Assembly (NCBI RefSeq): GCF_020524485.1
Contig: NZ_JAIVLF010000004.1
Span: forward strand, 248,001 to 312,000
Source of the DNA: Novosphingobium profundi
GTDB lineage: Bacteria > Pseudomonadota > Alphaproteobacteria > Sphingomonadales > Sphingomonadaceae
DNA length: 64,000 bases
Reading direction: 5' to 3'
The position numbers and the translations under genes were made by a program. Below, piece by piece: positions 8,359 through 17,676 of the stretch (position 1 is its first letter; every line of letters begins with the position of its first letter). Below the pieces are notes generated by a model. It did not search any database. It was given only the letters and a program-made list of their open reading frames with translations, and had not been told where the DNA came from.

Positions 8359-9195
8359 TCAGCCCTTGAGCGAGTTCGCGAGGATCTTGTGAATGCGCGA
8401 ATGCAGCACGTCGTTGCCCGCCAGGATCTGGCTATCGCAATAGGGAAGCGAGCGCCCCTTCCAGTCGGACACGAAGCCACCGGCCTCGCGCACGAGCAGA
8501 CAGCCCGCCGCCGTATCCCACGGCTTCAGGTCGGCTTCCCAAAAGCCCTCGTAACGGCCCGCAGCAACCCAGGCGAGATCAAGTGCAGCCGAACCGAAGC
8601 GACGGATGCCCGCAACCTGCGGCGCCAGCGCCTGATAGATGCGCGACCATTCCGCGACGTTGCCATGCCCCTGGAAGGGAATGCCCGTCGCGATCACGCT
8701 CTCATCGAGGTGGCGGCGCGACGACACGCGCAGGCGCGCATCGTGGAGCCAGGCGCCCCGGCTCTTCTCGGCCCAGAAGCTCTCGTCGGTGATCGGCTGG
8801 TAGATCAGCCCCGCGGTCACCTCGCCCCAGCCGCCGTTGATCGACTTGTTGCCGTCAAGGCGCGGCTCCTGCACCGCGATCGAGATCGCGAAGTGCGGAA
8901 TGCCGTGAAGGAAGTTCGTGGTGCCATCGAGCGGATCGACGATGAAACGCGGCTTGTCGGGATCGCCCTCGATCGAGCCGCCTTCCTCGAACAGGAAGCC
9001 CCAGTCCGGGCGGGCTGCGCGCAGCTCGTCCCAGATGGTGCGCTCGGCGGCCTGGTCAGCCTTGGAGACGAAGTCGGACGGCCCCTTGCGCGAGACCTGG
9101 AGATGTTCGACTTCACCGAAGTCACGGCGAAGTCGGCCACCAGCCTTGCGGGCGGCCTTTTCCATGACGCGGATGAGACCGGAAATTGCGGCCAT
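8359..9195 (-). CDS. suhB: Inositol monophosphatase family protein (SuhB-like)
   Basis: 278 residues, the usual length for the family. Metal and substrate motifs are intact: the Glu pair in LFEEGGS (about 68-74), DPLDGTTNF (87-95) and the C-terminal PWDTAAGCLLVREAGG. The family hydrolyses inositol-1-phosphate with Mg2+; bacterial SuhB also acts in ribosomal RNA antitermination complexes in some species, so the cellular role may be either. It is the last gene of the efp / small exported protein / suhB unit and is followed by a terminator. Confidence 0.92.
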   Translation of the reverse strand: MAAISGLIRVMEKAARKAGGRLRRDFGEVEHLQVSRKGPSDFVSKADQAAERTIWDELRAARPDWGFLFEEGGSIEGDPDKPRFIVDPLDGTTNFLHGIPHFAISIAVQEPRLDGNKSINGGWGEVTAGLIYQPITDESFWAEKSRGAWLHDARLRVSSRRHLDESVIATGIPFQGHGNVAEWSRIYQALAPQVAGIRRFGSAALDLAWVAAGRYEGFWEADLKPWDTAAGCLLVREAGGFVSDWKGRSLPYCDSQILAGNDVLHSRIHKILANSLKG

Positions 9196-9276
9196 AACCT
9201 TTACTCTGCTCCTACTGCCGGCCGGGCCGGCACATCAATTTTCAAACGCGCCGACCTCACCCGAACGATCGGGTGG

Positions 9277-9648
9277 TCAGCGCCCGTTGCCCGCGCTCGC
9301 GCCTTCGGGCTGATAACCGCAGACCAGGGCAATGGCTTGCAGCAACTCGCCGGGCTTGTCACGGTGAACCTTGTCGGCGTTCTTGGCGATGAGGCCATCC
9401 ACCGAGGTGCCGATCTTACCCAGCGAGTTGTTGTAGAGACAGCCCACCAGCGCGTTCTTGACCGGCTCCTCGACCTGCTCGGAGCGCAGGGCAGAGACCA
9501 TCACGTTGAGATAGAGGACCGCGTTCTGCACGTCCTCGGCCTTGGGCTGGGCCGGAGCGGCGTCCTGCGCCGCCACGCCGACCGGCAGGGCCGAGAGGGA
9601 CAGGGCCGCGCCGAGCGCCAGCTTGTGGAGGTTGGAACGCAGCTTCAT
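9277..9648 (-). CDS. Small exported hypothetical protein in the efp-suhB operon
   Basis: 123 residues. A signal peptide covers residues 1-27 (cleavage predicted after GVAA), followed by a helical domain with two cysteines (in VGCLYNN and LVCGYQ) that could form a disulfide in the periplasm. It starts two bases after the efp stop codon, so it is co-transcribed and probably coupled. No recognised domain. A plus-strand frame over the same bases is part of a longer antisense frame and is rejected. Confidence 0.65.
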   Translation of the reverse strand: MKLRSNLHKLALGAALSLSALPVGVAAQDAAPAQPKAEDVQNAVLYLNVMVSALRSEQVEEPVKNALVGCLYNNSLGKIGTSVDGLIAKNADKVHRDKPGELLQAIALVCGYQPEGASAGNGR

Positions 9649-9650
9649 GA

Positions 9651-10214
9651 TCAGTCCGCCTTTCGCACGTAGGCCTTTTCATAAACATCAACGACGATGC
9701 GCGTACCGCTTTCGATGTGCGGCGGCACCATCACGCGAACGCCATTGTCGAGGACAGCGGGCTTGTAGCTCGACGAGGCGGTCTGCCCCTTCACCACGGC
9801 GTCGGCCTCGACGATGACGGCCTCGACCTGCTCGGGCAGCTGCACCGAGATCGGGCGCTCTTCCCAAAGTTCAAGGGCAACCTGCATGCCGTCCTGGAGG
9901 AAGGCCGCGGCATCGCCGAGAAGATCGGCGGGAAGCTGGATCTGGTCGTAGGTCTCGGTGTCCATGAACACCAGCATGTCGCCCTCGGCGTAGAGGTACT
10001 GGAAGTCCTTGGTGTCGAGGCGCACCTTCTCGATGGTGTCGGCGCTGCGGAAGCGCACGTTGGTCTTGCGGCCATCGACGAGGTTCTTCATCTCGACCTG
10101 CATGTACGCACCGCCCTTGCCGGGCTGGGTGTGCTGCGTCTTGGCCACCTTCCAGATGCCCTTTTCGTATTCGAGAATGTTGCCGGGACGAATGTCGACG
10201 CCGCTGATCTTCAT
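9651..10214 (-). CDS. efp: Translation elongation factor P
   Basis: 187 residues, the normal EF-P length. It has the N-terminal KOW-like domain, the modification loop PGKGGA with Lys33 at the tip, and the EF-P signature region near [17 protein letters not shown] binds ribosomes stalled at polyproline stretches and promotes peptide bond formation. The frame stays open far upstream to 11822, but homology begins at [12 protein letters not shown], so the ATG at 10214 is the start. First gene of the efp / exported protein / suhB operon. Confidence 0.96.
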   Translation of the reverse strand: MKISGVDIRPGNILEYEKGIWKVAKTQHTQPGKGGAYMQVEMKNLVDGRKTNVRFRSADTIEKVRLDTKDFQYLYAEGDMLVFMDTETYDQIQLPADLLGDAAAFLQDGMQVALELWEERPISVQLPEQVEAVIVEADAVVKGQTASSSYKPAVLDNGVRVMVPPHIESGTRIVVDVYEKAYVRKAD

Positions 10215-10358
10215 GGAAACCTGCCTTCGATGGGAAAGAGCTGAGCGAAACGGATCCGGACCTCTACAGGAGAGACACAGGGTTTCGCAAATCCCGCGCC
10301 CCTTAGCCGAGGCAGACGGGCATGGCAATTGCCTCGCTGCGGTGCTAGCGCGGCTGTC

Positions 10359-10781
10359 ATGAACCGAGCCGCCCTCTCCCGCCGCCTTGCGCCGGCGATC
10401 CTGTGCCTTGCTGCTTCTCTGGCCCTTGCCGCGCCGCTCAGTTCGGCGGGCGCCGACAGCCCGGAGCCGCCGCCGGTTCCAGGCGGCAAGATCGGCACGC
10501 TCAAGATGGGGCGCTACGCCTGCGAACTGCCCGGAGATGCGGGCGGCCTGATCGGCGAGCCGGTTCCCGAATACGACTTCACCATCGTCAATGCCTCCAG
10601 CTATCTCGCCAAGGGCGTACGCGGAAGCTACCTGCATACAGGCTCCGAGGTGGTGATGACGGGCGGCGTTTTCCGCAACCGCCGCTTCACGCGCATCAGT
10701 GCGGGTTTCCTCGAAGAAACGGGCCCTGGCCCCGAACCTGAAGCTGGCGCGATGCGCTGCATCCTCGTGCCCCGGCGCTGA
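10359..10781 (+). CDS. Small exported hypothetical protein
   Basis: 140 residues from the ATG at 10359; a TTG 30 bases upstream is an unlikely alternative. The signal peptide spans residues 1-33 ([16 protein letters not shown].. cleaved near SAGA). The mature part is compact, with motifs [11 protein letters not shown] and [13 protein letters not shown] and a final Cys-containing strand ([10 protein letters not shown]). Two mature cysteines could pair. It is divergent from efp across about 144 bases. I do not recognise the family with certainty; it resembles small secreted proteins common in sphingomonads. Confidence 0.6.
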   Translation: MNRAALSRRLAPAILCLAASLALAAPLSSAGADSPEPPPVPGGKIGTLKMGRYACELPGDAGGLIGEPVPEYDFTIVNASSYLAKGVRGSYLHTGSEVVMTGGVFRNRRFTRISAGFLEETGPGPEPEAGAMRCILVPRR

Positions 10782-10919
10782 TCGCGAATTTCGCGCTCCT
10801 TCCACACCTGACGGCAAAAGCGCACCGGGGCGTGCAGCCTTTTGCGCATCGGACCATTTCCTCCCCCAAGGCGACGCGGACCCGGCTCCTCCGGCCCCGC
10901 CAGACAAAGGGGATCGGGA

Positions 10920-12020
10920 ATGACCGACAGGATCAGGATCGGAGTGCTCAACGACGCAGCGGACCTGCGCGCGGACGAGAACAACGATTCGCCTGCCTAC
11001 CACGACATCGCATTCTGGCTTGATCGCGAGATCGCGGCCCTGCGCAGCACTGGCTGCGCGCTCCCGGAAGTGGAGATCGTACACGCCTACGCGCTGGGCC
11101 TGCCCGGTGGCACCGGAGCCGCGGTCGAGGACGCCTGCCATCGCCTGATCGATGACGGCGTCGCCCTGATCGTGGGCCCCTTCGTCAGCGACAACGCCGC
11201 CATCGCCGCGCGCGTCTACGAAGATCGACGCGTTCCCGCCGTAATCTGCTCCCACGATGAGCATGCGCGCACGCGCCATGCCTTCCAGCTCCAGTCGGGC
11301 GGCGCCGTCGAAGAGGCCGCGCGGCTTGTGCAGTACCTTTTCACCAGTGGATGCTCCCGACCGGTCGTCCTGCACGAGACATCCCGCCTGGGGGAACGTC
11401 TGGCCAAGGCATTCCTGGAAGAGGCCGCAATCGCAGGGCTTGCTCCGCGCGTGCGCATAGCTGTGCCATCGCAGGCTGGAGCGCACGAAGTTCCGGATAC
11501 TCTCGCCCCGGCCCTCAACGAAGGTGATGTTCGCTCCGGTGCGCTGATCTATCTGGGGCGCACAGCGCCACCACGCGAGCTTCGCGATGCGATTGGGCAG
11601 TCGGGCTATGACGGTGCCTGCCTGCTCAATCTCCTCGCGGCCCAAAACGCCGCGACGCCGCACGCCCCTGCAAGTCGGGAAGATCTCGAGGGGTGGCTGC
11701 ATCTGTCGCTCGTAACCGAGAGCAATCCGCGCTTCCGGACGCTCCAGGACGAATTTCCCGATGCCTGCGCGCACCACGGGGCGATGGCGCGTGATCAAGA
11801 CCTGGCACGCCTGGTCGCCCATGCGCTTGCCCGGGCGCCATCGCTTACCCCTTCAGGCATGCGACTTGCTCTCGAGCAGGTCCGCCTTCTTCCCGCAGCG
11901 CAAGGCGAGGAAGGGACCATGCTAGGCTTTGGTCCGCTTGTACGCGCGGCCCTGCAGGGCCCCTACCTGACGATCCGGAAATGGACGGCGGGTGACAGCG
12001 TGGCAATAACAGCAACCTGA
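10920..12020 (+). CDS. Periplasmic-binding-protein-fold ligand-binding protein lacking a signal peptide
   Basis: 366 residues. It looks like the branched-chain amino acid / amide receptor type (Peripla_BP_6): an N-terminal IRIGVLND strand, then [18 protein letters not shown] and [14 protein letters not shown], the usual order of the first lobe, and alternating Rossmann-like segments after it. There is no hydrophobic N-terminus, so it should be cytoplasmic, as AmiC-type sensors are. It ends one base before the end of the convergent diguanylate cyclase gene. No transporter genes are adjacent, which argues for sensing rather than uptake. Family call moderate, role unknown. Confidence 0.7.
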   Translation: MTDRIRIGVLNDAADLRADENNDSPAYHDIAFWLDREIAALRSTGCALPEVEIVHAYALGLPGGTGAAVEDACHRLIDDGVALIVGPFVSDNAAIAARVYEDRRVPAVICSHDEHARTRHAFQLQSGGAVEEAARLVQYLFTSGCSRPVVLHETSRLGERLAKAFLEEAAIAGLAPRVRIAVPSQAGAHEVPDTLAPALNEGDVRSGALIYLGRTAPPRELRDAIGQSGYDGACLLNLLAAQNAATPHAPASREDLEGWLHLSLVTESNPRFRTLQDEFPDACAHHGAMARDQDLARLVAHALARAPSLTPSGMRLALEQVRLLPAAQGEEGTMLGFGPLVRAALQGPYLTIRKWTAGDSVAITAT

Positions 12021-12021
12021 A

Positions 12022-13278
12022 CTAGACGAGCCCCTCGGCCTCCGCCCCGAGAACCGGAGGGACGGCATCGGCAAGCTCCGAACTCTTGTCCACAGTGCGG
12101 ATCTGCAGGATCGAGCCCCGGAAGGGACGTACACAGTTTCGGCCTGCATTCTTCGCCTGATAGAGCATCTGATCCGCCCGTGCCATGGCGGTCACCACCC
12201 CGCGAGGCGAGGTCCTGTCCACTTCCGCCACACCGACACTCAATGTGACGCCAAGCGCCTTTCCACCCGCCGCGAACGGCTCTCCAGCCACGGCCTCGCG
12301 CACCCGGTCAGCCACATCGATGGCGCCCGACAGCGACGTCTCGGGGAGCAGGATGGCAAATTCCTCGCCTCCAATGCGCCCGACCAGGTCCTCGCGGCGC
12401 CCCTGCATGTCGAGGATCTGGGCAATCCCGAAGAGCACTTCGTCCCCCGCAAGATGGCCATGGACATCGTTGACCTGCTTGAAATGATCGACGTCCAGGA
12501 GGAGCAGCGACATCGGCCGGTCATGGCGACGCGCGCGCTGGATTTCGGTCTCGGCCCGCGCGGTGAACGCACGGCGATTGAGCATCCCGGTGAGATAATC
12601 GTGGTCGGCCAGATCCAGGAGCTGGCCCACGTATTCGGAAATGCGTCGCACCATGGGCCGAAAGATGAAGAGGGCCTCGAAGGCCAGAGTCAGAAGCACG
12701 ATCGCAAGGATGCCCCACTGGATCCGCTCCATCTGCTGGGCGCGCACCTCGCTGACCGACTGGTGGATCGCGACAACTTCCTCAAGACCGGCCAGCAAGG
12801 GCCCGCGCGAGAGGACCGACAGGGTGCGCAGGTTCCCGATCTCGTCGGCGGCCGCGGGCCCATGGCCTCCCCGCGGGAGGGCGATCTCCGCTTCCGCCGC
12901 ATCCAGGAAACGCCGAGCCAGACGGTCTATTTCAGCAGGTCCATAATAGATGTCGTGCAAACGGCGCTCGGCAACCGAGGCACCTTCCTGCCTTGAAGCG
13001 AGGCTGGCCAGTTCGCGGTGGGCGTCGGCAAACTGGCGCACGGCCGTCTCAAGCGGTTCGCGTACCTCCTCGTCGCCCCGGTGCAGATCGTCCGCAAGTG
13101 CACTGATGCGCTGCGAAAGCATACGCTGACGTCCGCTCATGTTGATGATCGCTGCGCCGCCTTCGTTCGCCCGCAACGTCTCGGTCAGGACGAAGTGCGA
13201 CACGATGCTGAGGAGCGCGATCAGTCCCAGCGCCACGACATAGCGTAGCGTGAGACTGCGCGGTGTAACCTGCGACAT
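12022..13278 (-). CDS. Membrane diguanylate cyclase with PilJ-like sensor and I-site
   Basis: 418 residues from the ATG at 13278 (preceded by GGGGGTGG). Two membrane segments (about 12-32 and 180-200) bracket a periplasmic helical domain resembling the type IV pili/NarX-like sensor region (INMSGRQRMLSQRIS). The C-terminal GGDEF domain has the active signature RIGGEEFAIL and an inhibitory RxxD site (RRED) five residues ahead of it, so it should make cyclic di-GMP with product inhibition. Cyclic di-GMP commonly raises EPS output, so it may act on the XrtA locus; that link is inference. Confidence 0.92.
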   Translation of the reverse strand: MSQVTPRSLTLRYVVALGLIALLSIVSHFVLTETLRANEGGAAIINMSGRQRMLSQRISALADDLHRGDEEVREPLETAVRQFADAHRELASLASRQEGASVAERRLHDIYYGPAEIDRLARRFLDAAEAEIALPRGGHGPAAADEIGNLRTLSVLSRGPLLAGLEEVVAIHQSVSEVRAQQMERIQWGILAIVLLTLAFEALFIFRPMVRRISEYVGQLLDLADHDYLTGMLNRRAFTARAETEIQRARRHDRPMSLLLLDVDHFKQVNDVHGHLAGDEVLFGIAQILDMQGRREDLVGRIGGEEFAILLPETSLSGAIDVADRVREAVAGEPFAAGGKALGVTLSVGVAEVDRTSPRGVVTAMARADQMLYQAKNAGRNCVRPFRGSILQIRTVDKSSELADAVPPVLGAEAEGLV

Positions 13279-13485
13279 CTGCAACCACCCCCCGTTCGAA
13301 ATCCGCGGGGACAGTGCCTGTGAAGGCTTAACAACTAGTAATAATACTTAGGTTTCAATCATATGTGCAATTTGCACACACAGATGACCTCACAGGAATA
13401 TCCCTGAACGACGCCCTAGACGCGGCGAACTCGGGGGCCTTTGACATGGCCCAAAGTCCGCCAGGATTTTTCCCGCTGGCTCCGA

Positions 13486-16023
13486 TCAGTAGATGCCGCC
13501 CTGCTCCTCGGCAAAATTATCGGCAACGCCCTGGGCAGCCTCGGCCGCCGCCGCCCGCGCCTTGCGTGCGCCATCGATCTCGGCAATCAGCGCATCGCGC
13601 CGTTTGGTGAACTCGTCCTCGGCGGTGTACTGGCGCGGTTCGGTGTCGGGCTTGAAGGCTTCCCAGATGACGGAAGCCTTGGGTTCGTCCGAAGGCTCTA
13701 CGCCCATCACCTGCTTGCCGGTCACGCGATCGATACGCACCATGCGCACGCCTGGCGGCGCGACGAAGGGCTGGTCGCTCCAGCGCTCGCGCGTGGCCTC
13801 GATCACGTCCTTGAAGATCGGCGCCGCGATCCGCCCGCCCTGGGCATAGCCCCCAAGTGAGCGCGGATTGTCGTAGCCCACGTAGACACCGCCCACGTAG
13901 TCCTGCGAGCCGCCCATGAACCACACGTCGGTCGGGCCGTTGGTGGTTCCGGTCTTGCCAAAGAGCGGCAGGTCGAGGCTGCGCAGACGCACCGCGGTGC
14001 CGCGCGTGACAACACCTTCGAGCATGTGGATGGTCTGGTAGGCGGTGTCCGCGTTCATCACCTGCTTGCCGCGGCGCGCGATGCGCGGCATCGGCTTGCC
14101 GTCCCATTCGGCCATGTTGCAGCCATCGCAGTTGCGCTTGTCGGCCTTCCAGATGACCTTGCCGCTGCGATCCTGCACGTAGTCGATGACCGAGGCGTCG
14201 TATTGCACACCGTTGTTGGCGAGCGCGGAATAAGCGTTAGCCATGCGCGCCACGGTCGTCTCGCCTGCGCCGAGCGCGAAGGAGAGGTAGGGCTTGTACT
14301 CGCCGATGCCCATGGTCTTGAAGGTCTTGACCACCTTGCCCATGCCGATGTCGTTGGCAATGCGCACGGTCATCAGGTTGCGCGACTGTTCGAGACCCCA
14401 GCGCATGGTGCGCGAACCCGCACCACCTTCGTTGCCGAAGTTGCGGAAGCACTTCTGCCCAAGGTTGCCGCCCTGGTAGACACAGAAGGTGCCGTCGAGC
14501 ACCTGGGTCGCGGGCGTCATCCCGTTGTCGAGCCCGGTCGCATAGACGAAGGGCTTGATCGTCGAGCCGGGTTGGCGCTCGGCCTGGACCGCACGGTTGA
14601 ACGAGCCCAAACCGGAATCGAAGCCACCCTGAAGAGCCAGAAGACGTCCCGAATGGGGCTGCTCCATGACCATGCCGCCCGAGACTTCGGGCACGGTGCG
14701 CACCGCGTAGGTCCCGGCCGAAACCGGGGCGGCGGCCAGAAAATCGCCGACCTTGGCACGGTCCGGAATATTGGTGAGTGCGGCGATGTCGCCATCGGAA
14801 AAGCCGATGCGCCCTTCCCCATTCGCGGTATCGAGCACGACCCCGACGCGCCAGTCCTGATAGTCGATGGTCTTGTTCGAGACGATGAGCTGGGTCTGCC
14901 AGTTCTCCATGTCGTTGATGTGCGCGATCGGCCCCGCCCAGCCACGACGGCCATGATAGTTCAGAAGCCCCTTGCGCAACGCGGCGCGCACCGCGCCCTG
15001 CAGTTCGGGATCGAGCGAGGTGCGCACCCACAGACCGCCCGCATAGACACTGTTGGGCCCGTCCTCGGCCTTTTCGCCGTAACGGTCGATCAGGCGGCGG
15101 CGCACCTCCTCGATGAAGTAGCCGTTGGCGGGATCGTAGTCGGGGCCGCGCTGCGTGACGAGGCCGAGCGGCTGTGCCTTCGCCTGCGCAGCATCGGCTT
15201 CGCTCACCCACTCGTTGCGGACCATCTGGTCAAGCACCCAGTTGCGGCGTTCGAGCGCGCGAGCCTCGTGCTTCTTGCGCCCATAGACTTCGGGCGCGCG
15301 CGGCAGGATCGCAAGAAAGGCGGATTCGCTCAGCGTCAGCTCATCCACGTCCTTGTCGAAATAGGCGCGTGCCGCAGCCTGGACACCGAACGAGCGACGG
15401 CCAAGCGGGATCTCGTTGAGATAGAGCTCGAGGATCTGCTCCTTCGAAAGCACGCCCTCGATGCGATAGGCGAGCACCATTTCCTTGAGCTTGCGGGTGA
15501 CCGAGTACTCATCGCCGATAAGGATGTTCTTGGCGACCTGCTGGGTGATCGTCGAGCCGCCCTTGGCGCGCTGGCCCGAACCATACTTGGAAACATAGTC
15601 GACCACAGCCCCTGCAAAGCCGCCGATATCGACGCCGCCATGCGACCAGAACGTACGGTCCTCGGCCGAGAGGAAGGCGTTGACCAGCGGGCGCGGCAGA
15701 TCGACATAGCGCAGCTGCACGCGGCGTTCACGCGCATAGCTGTAGGCAATATCGCCATTGATATCGCGCACCATGGTGGGGAGTGGCGGCTGGTAGGCCA
15801 GCAGCGACTTGGCATCGGGCATGTCGCGCATGAGCACGGCCCACAGGCCAATCAGACCGATGATCCCGGCCACACACAGGTACACAAATCCGCGCAGGAT
15901 CCGGCTTGATCGCCAGATCCGTGCGATTCGACCCTGGCCACCTTCGCGGCGGGGGCTGGTGCTTGCGTCTTCCGGCGTATCCTGGGCCGCGCCGGGGCCA
16001 GTGTCAGAGCTCGTGTCGGTCAT
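13486..16023 (-). CDS. mrcA: Penicillin-binding protein 1A, bifunctional peptidoglycan synthase
   Basis: 845 residues. A cytoplasmic N-terminus of about 45 residues is followed by one membrane segment (RGFVYLCVAGIIGLIGLWAV). The glycosyltransferase domain shows FLSAEDRTFWSHGGVD and GGSTITQQVAKN, and the transpeptidase domain shows SxxK in QPGSTIKPF (about 484), SRN (about 547) and KTGTT (about 689). It polymerises and cross-links peptidoglycan at the inner membrane. It is downstream of the amidase gene on the same strand, and rne is divergent from both, an arrangement familiar in alphaproteobacteria. A 1.9-kb antisense frame over it is a composition artefact. Confidence 0.97.
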   Translation of the reverse strand: MTDTSSDTGPGAAQDTPEDASTSPRREGGQGRIARIWRSSRILRGFVYLCVAGIIGLIGLWAVLMRDMPDAKSLLAYQPPLPTMVRDINGDIAYSYARERRVQLRYVDLPRPLVNAFLSAEDRTFWSHGGVDIGGFAGAVVDYVSKYGSGQRAKGGSTITQQVAKNILIGDEYSVTRKLKEMVLAYRIEGVLSKEQILELYLNEIPLGRRSFGVQAAARAYFDKDVDELTLSESAFLAILPRAPEVYGRKKHEARALERRNWVLDQMVRNEWVSEADAAQAKAQPLGLVTQRGPDYDPANGYFIEEVRRRLIDRYGEKAEDGPNSVYAGGLWVRTSLDPELQGAVRAALRKGLLNYHGRRGWAGPIAHINDMENWQTQLIVSNKTIDYQDWRVGVVLDTANGEGRIGFSDGDIAALTNIPDRAKVGDFLAAAPVSAGTYAVRTVPEVSGGMVMEQPHSGRLLALQGGFDSGLGSFNRAVQAERQPGSTIKPFVYATGLDNGMTPATQVLDGTFCVYQGGNLGQKCFRNFGNEGGAGSRTMRWGLEQSRNLMTVRIANDIGMGKVVKTFKTMGIGEYKPYLSFALGAGETTVARMANAYSALANNGVQYDASVIDYVQDRSGKVIWKADKRNCDGCNMAEWDGKPMPRIARRGKQVMNADTAYQTIHMLEGVVTRGTAVRLRSLDLPLFGKTGTTNGPTDVWFMGGSQDYVGGVYVGYDNPRSLGGYAQGGRIAAPIFKDVIEATRERWSDQPFVAPPGVRMVRIDRVTGKQVMGVEPSDEPKASVIWEAFKPDTEPRQYTAEDEFTKRRDALIAEIDGARKARAAAAEAAQGVADNFAEEQGGIY

Positions 16024-16150
16024 CGTGCAAGCCCTCTAGCACGCCCTTTTTGCGCAAGGCCAGCGCGAGATCGGGCAAGTCGCGGATAACACGGCGAAGC
16101 GAGACACACATTAACGCCACCACATGCGACAGGACCGATCTCCCTCCCGC

Positions 16151-17038
16151 TCACCGGAAATCCGCACGCCGCGCGAAATAGCGCCGGATCGCGCGCGCCG
16201 CTGCGCCTGCAACCACGCCCTGCCCTTCGCGCGACTGGAGGAAAGCGGCATCCTTAGCATTGTTGATATATCCGGTTTCGAACAGGACCGAGGGCATGTC
16301 CGGCGCCTTCAGAACCGCCAGCGCAGCCGTTTCGACATGACGCCGGTGAAGGCGCACGTCCGCGTCGCCCAACTCCTCGATCAGGAAGGTGGCCACTTGC
16401 GCGGAGGCCTCCTGCGCGCCGCGCTGCGAGAGGTCGAGCAGGATCGCGCCCACCGCATCGTTGGCGGCATCTAGGACAATGCCGTTTACCCGGCGCGCGC
16501 GCGCGGCATCGCTCTGCGCCGCACTGGCCGCGAACCGGCGTGCGGCCTCGCTGCTCCCCTTTTCGGAGAGGACATAGGCACTGGCACCTCGCGCGAGGTC
16601 GCTCTCCGCGCTGTCGGCGTGGATCGAAAGAAAGAGGTCAGCCCCCAGACGCCGGGCAATATCGGGGCGATCCGCAAGCGAGATGAAACGGTCAGCATCC
16701 CGCGTCAACGCAACCCGGACATCGCCGTGGGCGAGCAGGTCGGCGCGGATCGCGCGCGCAATCTGCAGGGCAATCTGCTTCTCCTTCACTCGGCCATTCC
16801 CTGCGCCGGGATCAAAGCCCCCGTGCCCGGCATCGATCACGACGAGTGGCTGACGGGCATCGCGCGGACCTTCGACCGGTGGCAGATCGGCCGGCACGCC
16901 GATCTCCGGCAGCTTCATGCGCACCACGTATTCGCGCCCCCCGCTCGCCTGTGCGAACGTGCGATTAATCACGAAAACGCAGGCAAGCAGCGCGAGCGGA
17001 GCCAGCAGCAGCAGGAATATCTGGACCAGACGCACCAT
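16151..17038 (-). CDS. N-acetylmuramoyl-L-alanine amidase (Amidase_3)
   Basis: 295 residues from the ATG at 17038, which puts an uncleaved anchor or signal (VQIFLLLLAPLALLACVFVI) at the N-terminus; the open frame continues upstream without good coding features. Zinc-site motifs are present: VVIDAGHGGFDPG with the first His, the Glu in KEKQIALQIA, the second His in FLSIHAD, and the catalytic Glu in VLFETGYINN. It cleaves the amide bond between MurNAc and the peptide stem in the periplasm. Upstream of mrcA on the same strand, with a 127-base gap. Confidence 0.93.
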   Translation of the reverse strand: MVRLVQIFLLLLAPLALLACVFVINRTFAQASGGREYVVRMKLPEIGVPADLPPVEGPRDARQPLVVIDAGHGGFDPGAGNGRVKEKQIALQIARAIRADLLAHGDVRVALTRDADRFISLADRPDIARRLGADLFLSIHADSAESDLARGASAYVLSEKGSSEAARRFAASAAQSDAARARRVNGIVLDAANDAVGAILLDLSQRGAQEASAQVATFLIEELGDADVRLHRRHVETAALAVLKAPDMPSVLFETGYINNAKDAAFLQSREGQGVVAGAAARAIRRYFARRADFR

Positions 17039-17676
17039 ATTCGGTGTCTCGTTAGGGCCTTGCCGCAAGCCCCGCAATCCTCTTGCGCGCGTCGGCACGG
17101 ATCCGCCCGGGACACAGCGCATTTCAGCGGGTGCACGCCCCGCTGCAGCGATGTTCGATCCACTTCGGAAGACATGGCCCACCAAGCAACTTGCCGTGGC
17201 TTACGTGTAGTGCTAGGCAGTTCAAATCCGCGACTGTTCACCCTAGACAGGTTGGCAAGTTATCTTCCTGAAAAGGGCTTGCAATCTGCCATCAGGGCCT
17301 ACAGCCTGCGCGGAGAGAATTGAACCGGCCGCTTTCCGGCCCGGCTCCAACAGGTTGATGCGAGAGATGAGAAGCCAATTGCCGCCTTGCCAGCCCAAGC
17401 CCTTCGGGGCGGTGGCGGCGTGGCCGCAACTTTCGGCGTGTTGGGTTTCGCCACGCGAACTTCCGCTCGCAGACGCAATCGCTGCCGCAACGGCAGTGGA
17501 ATTTGATACGACACTCGGAGCGATGGATTGCTCCGACCCCATCTACAATCCGGTCCGCTACGGAGACGAGGCACCCCGTCGTTACGGCACCCTCCCGTTC
17601 TCCTGCGACCTTCACGACAATCGACGCGCGCCACTGGCTGATCCGGCCGGAAGGCAGCGCGTCCGGAGACTTACCA
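17039..17676 (+). promoter_or_regulatory. Divergent amidase/rne region with a probable long rne leader
   Basis: 638 bases with no supportable gene. On the plus strand several stems precede rne: GGCCG/CGGCC at 17327-17341 and CGGAGC/GCTCCG at 17516-17535. Long structured leaders permit RNase E to cleave its own mRNA in enterobacteria; whether that happens here is inference. Small frames on both strands look non-coding. Confidence 0.4.

Noticed and set aside
10215..11822. Apparent N-terminal extension of efp
   Set aside because: EF-P homology begins at the ATG at 10214, and the extension overlaps two plus-strand genes antisense.
14026..15909. Long open frame on the plus strand opposite mrcA
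   Set aside because: It is a composition artefact of high GC; the minus strand has all PBP1A motifs, and the antisense product is His/Arg/Asp-rich with no domain.
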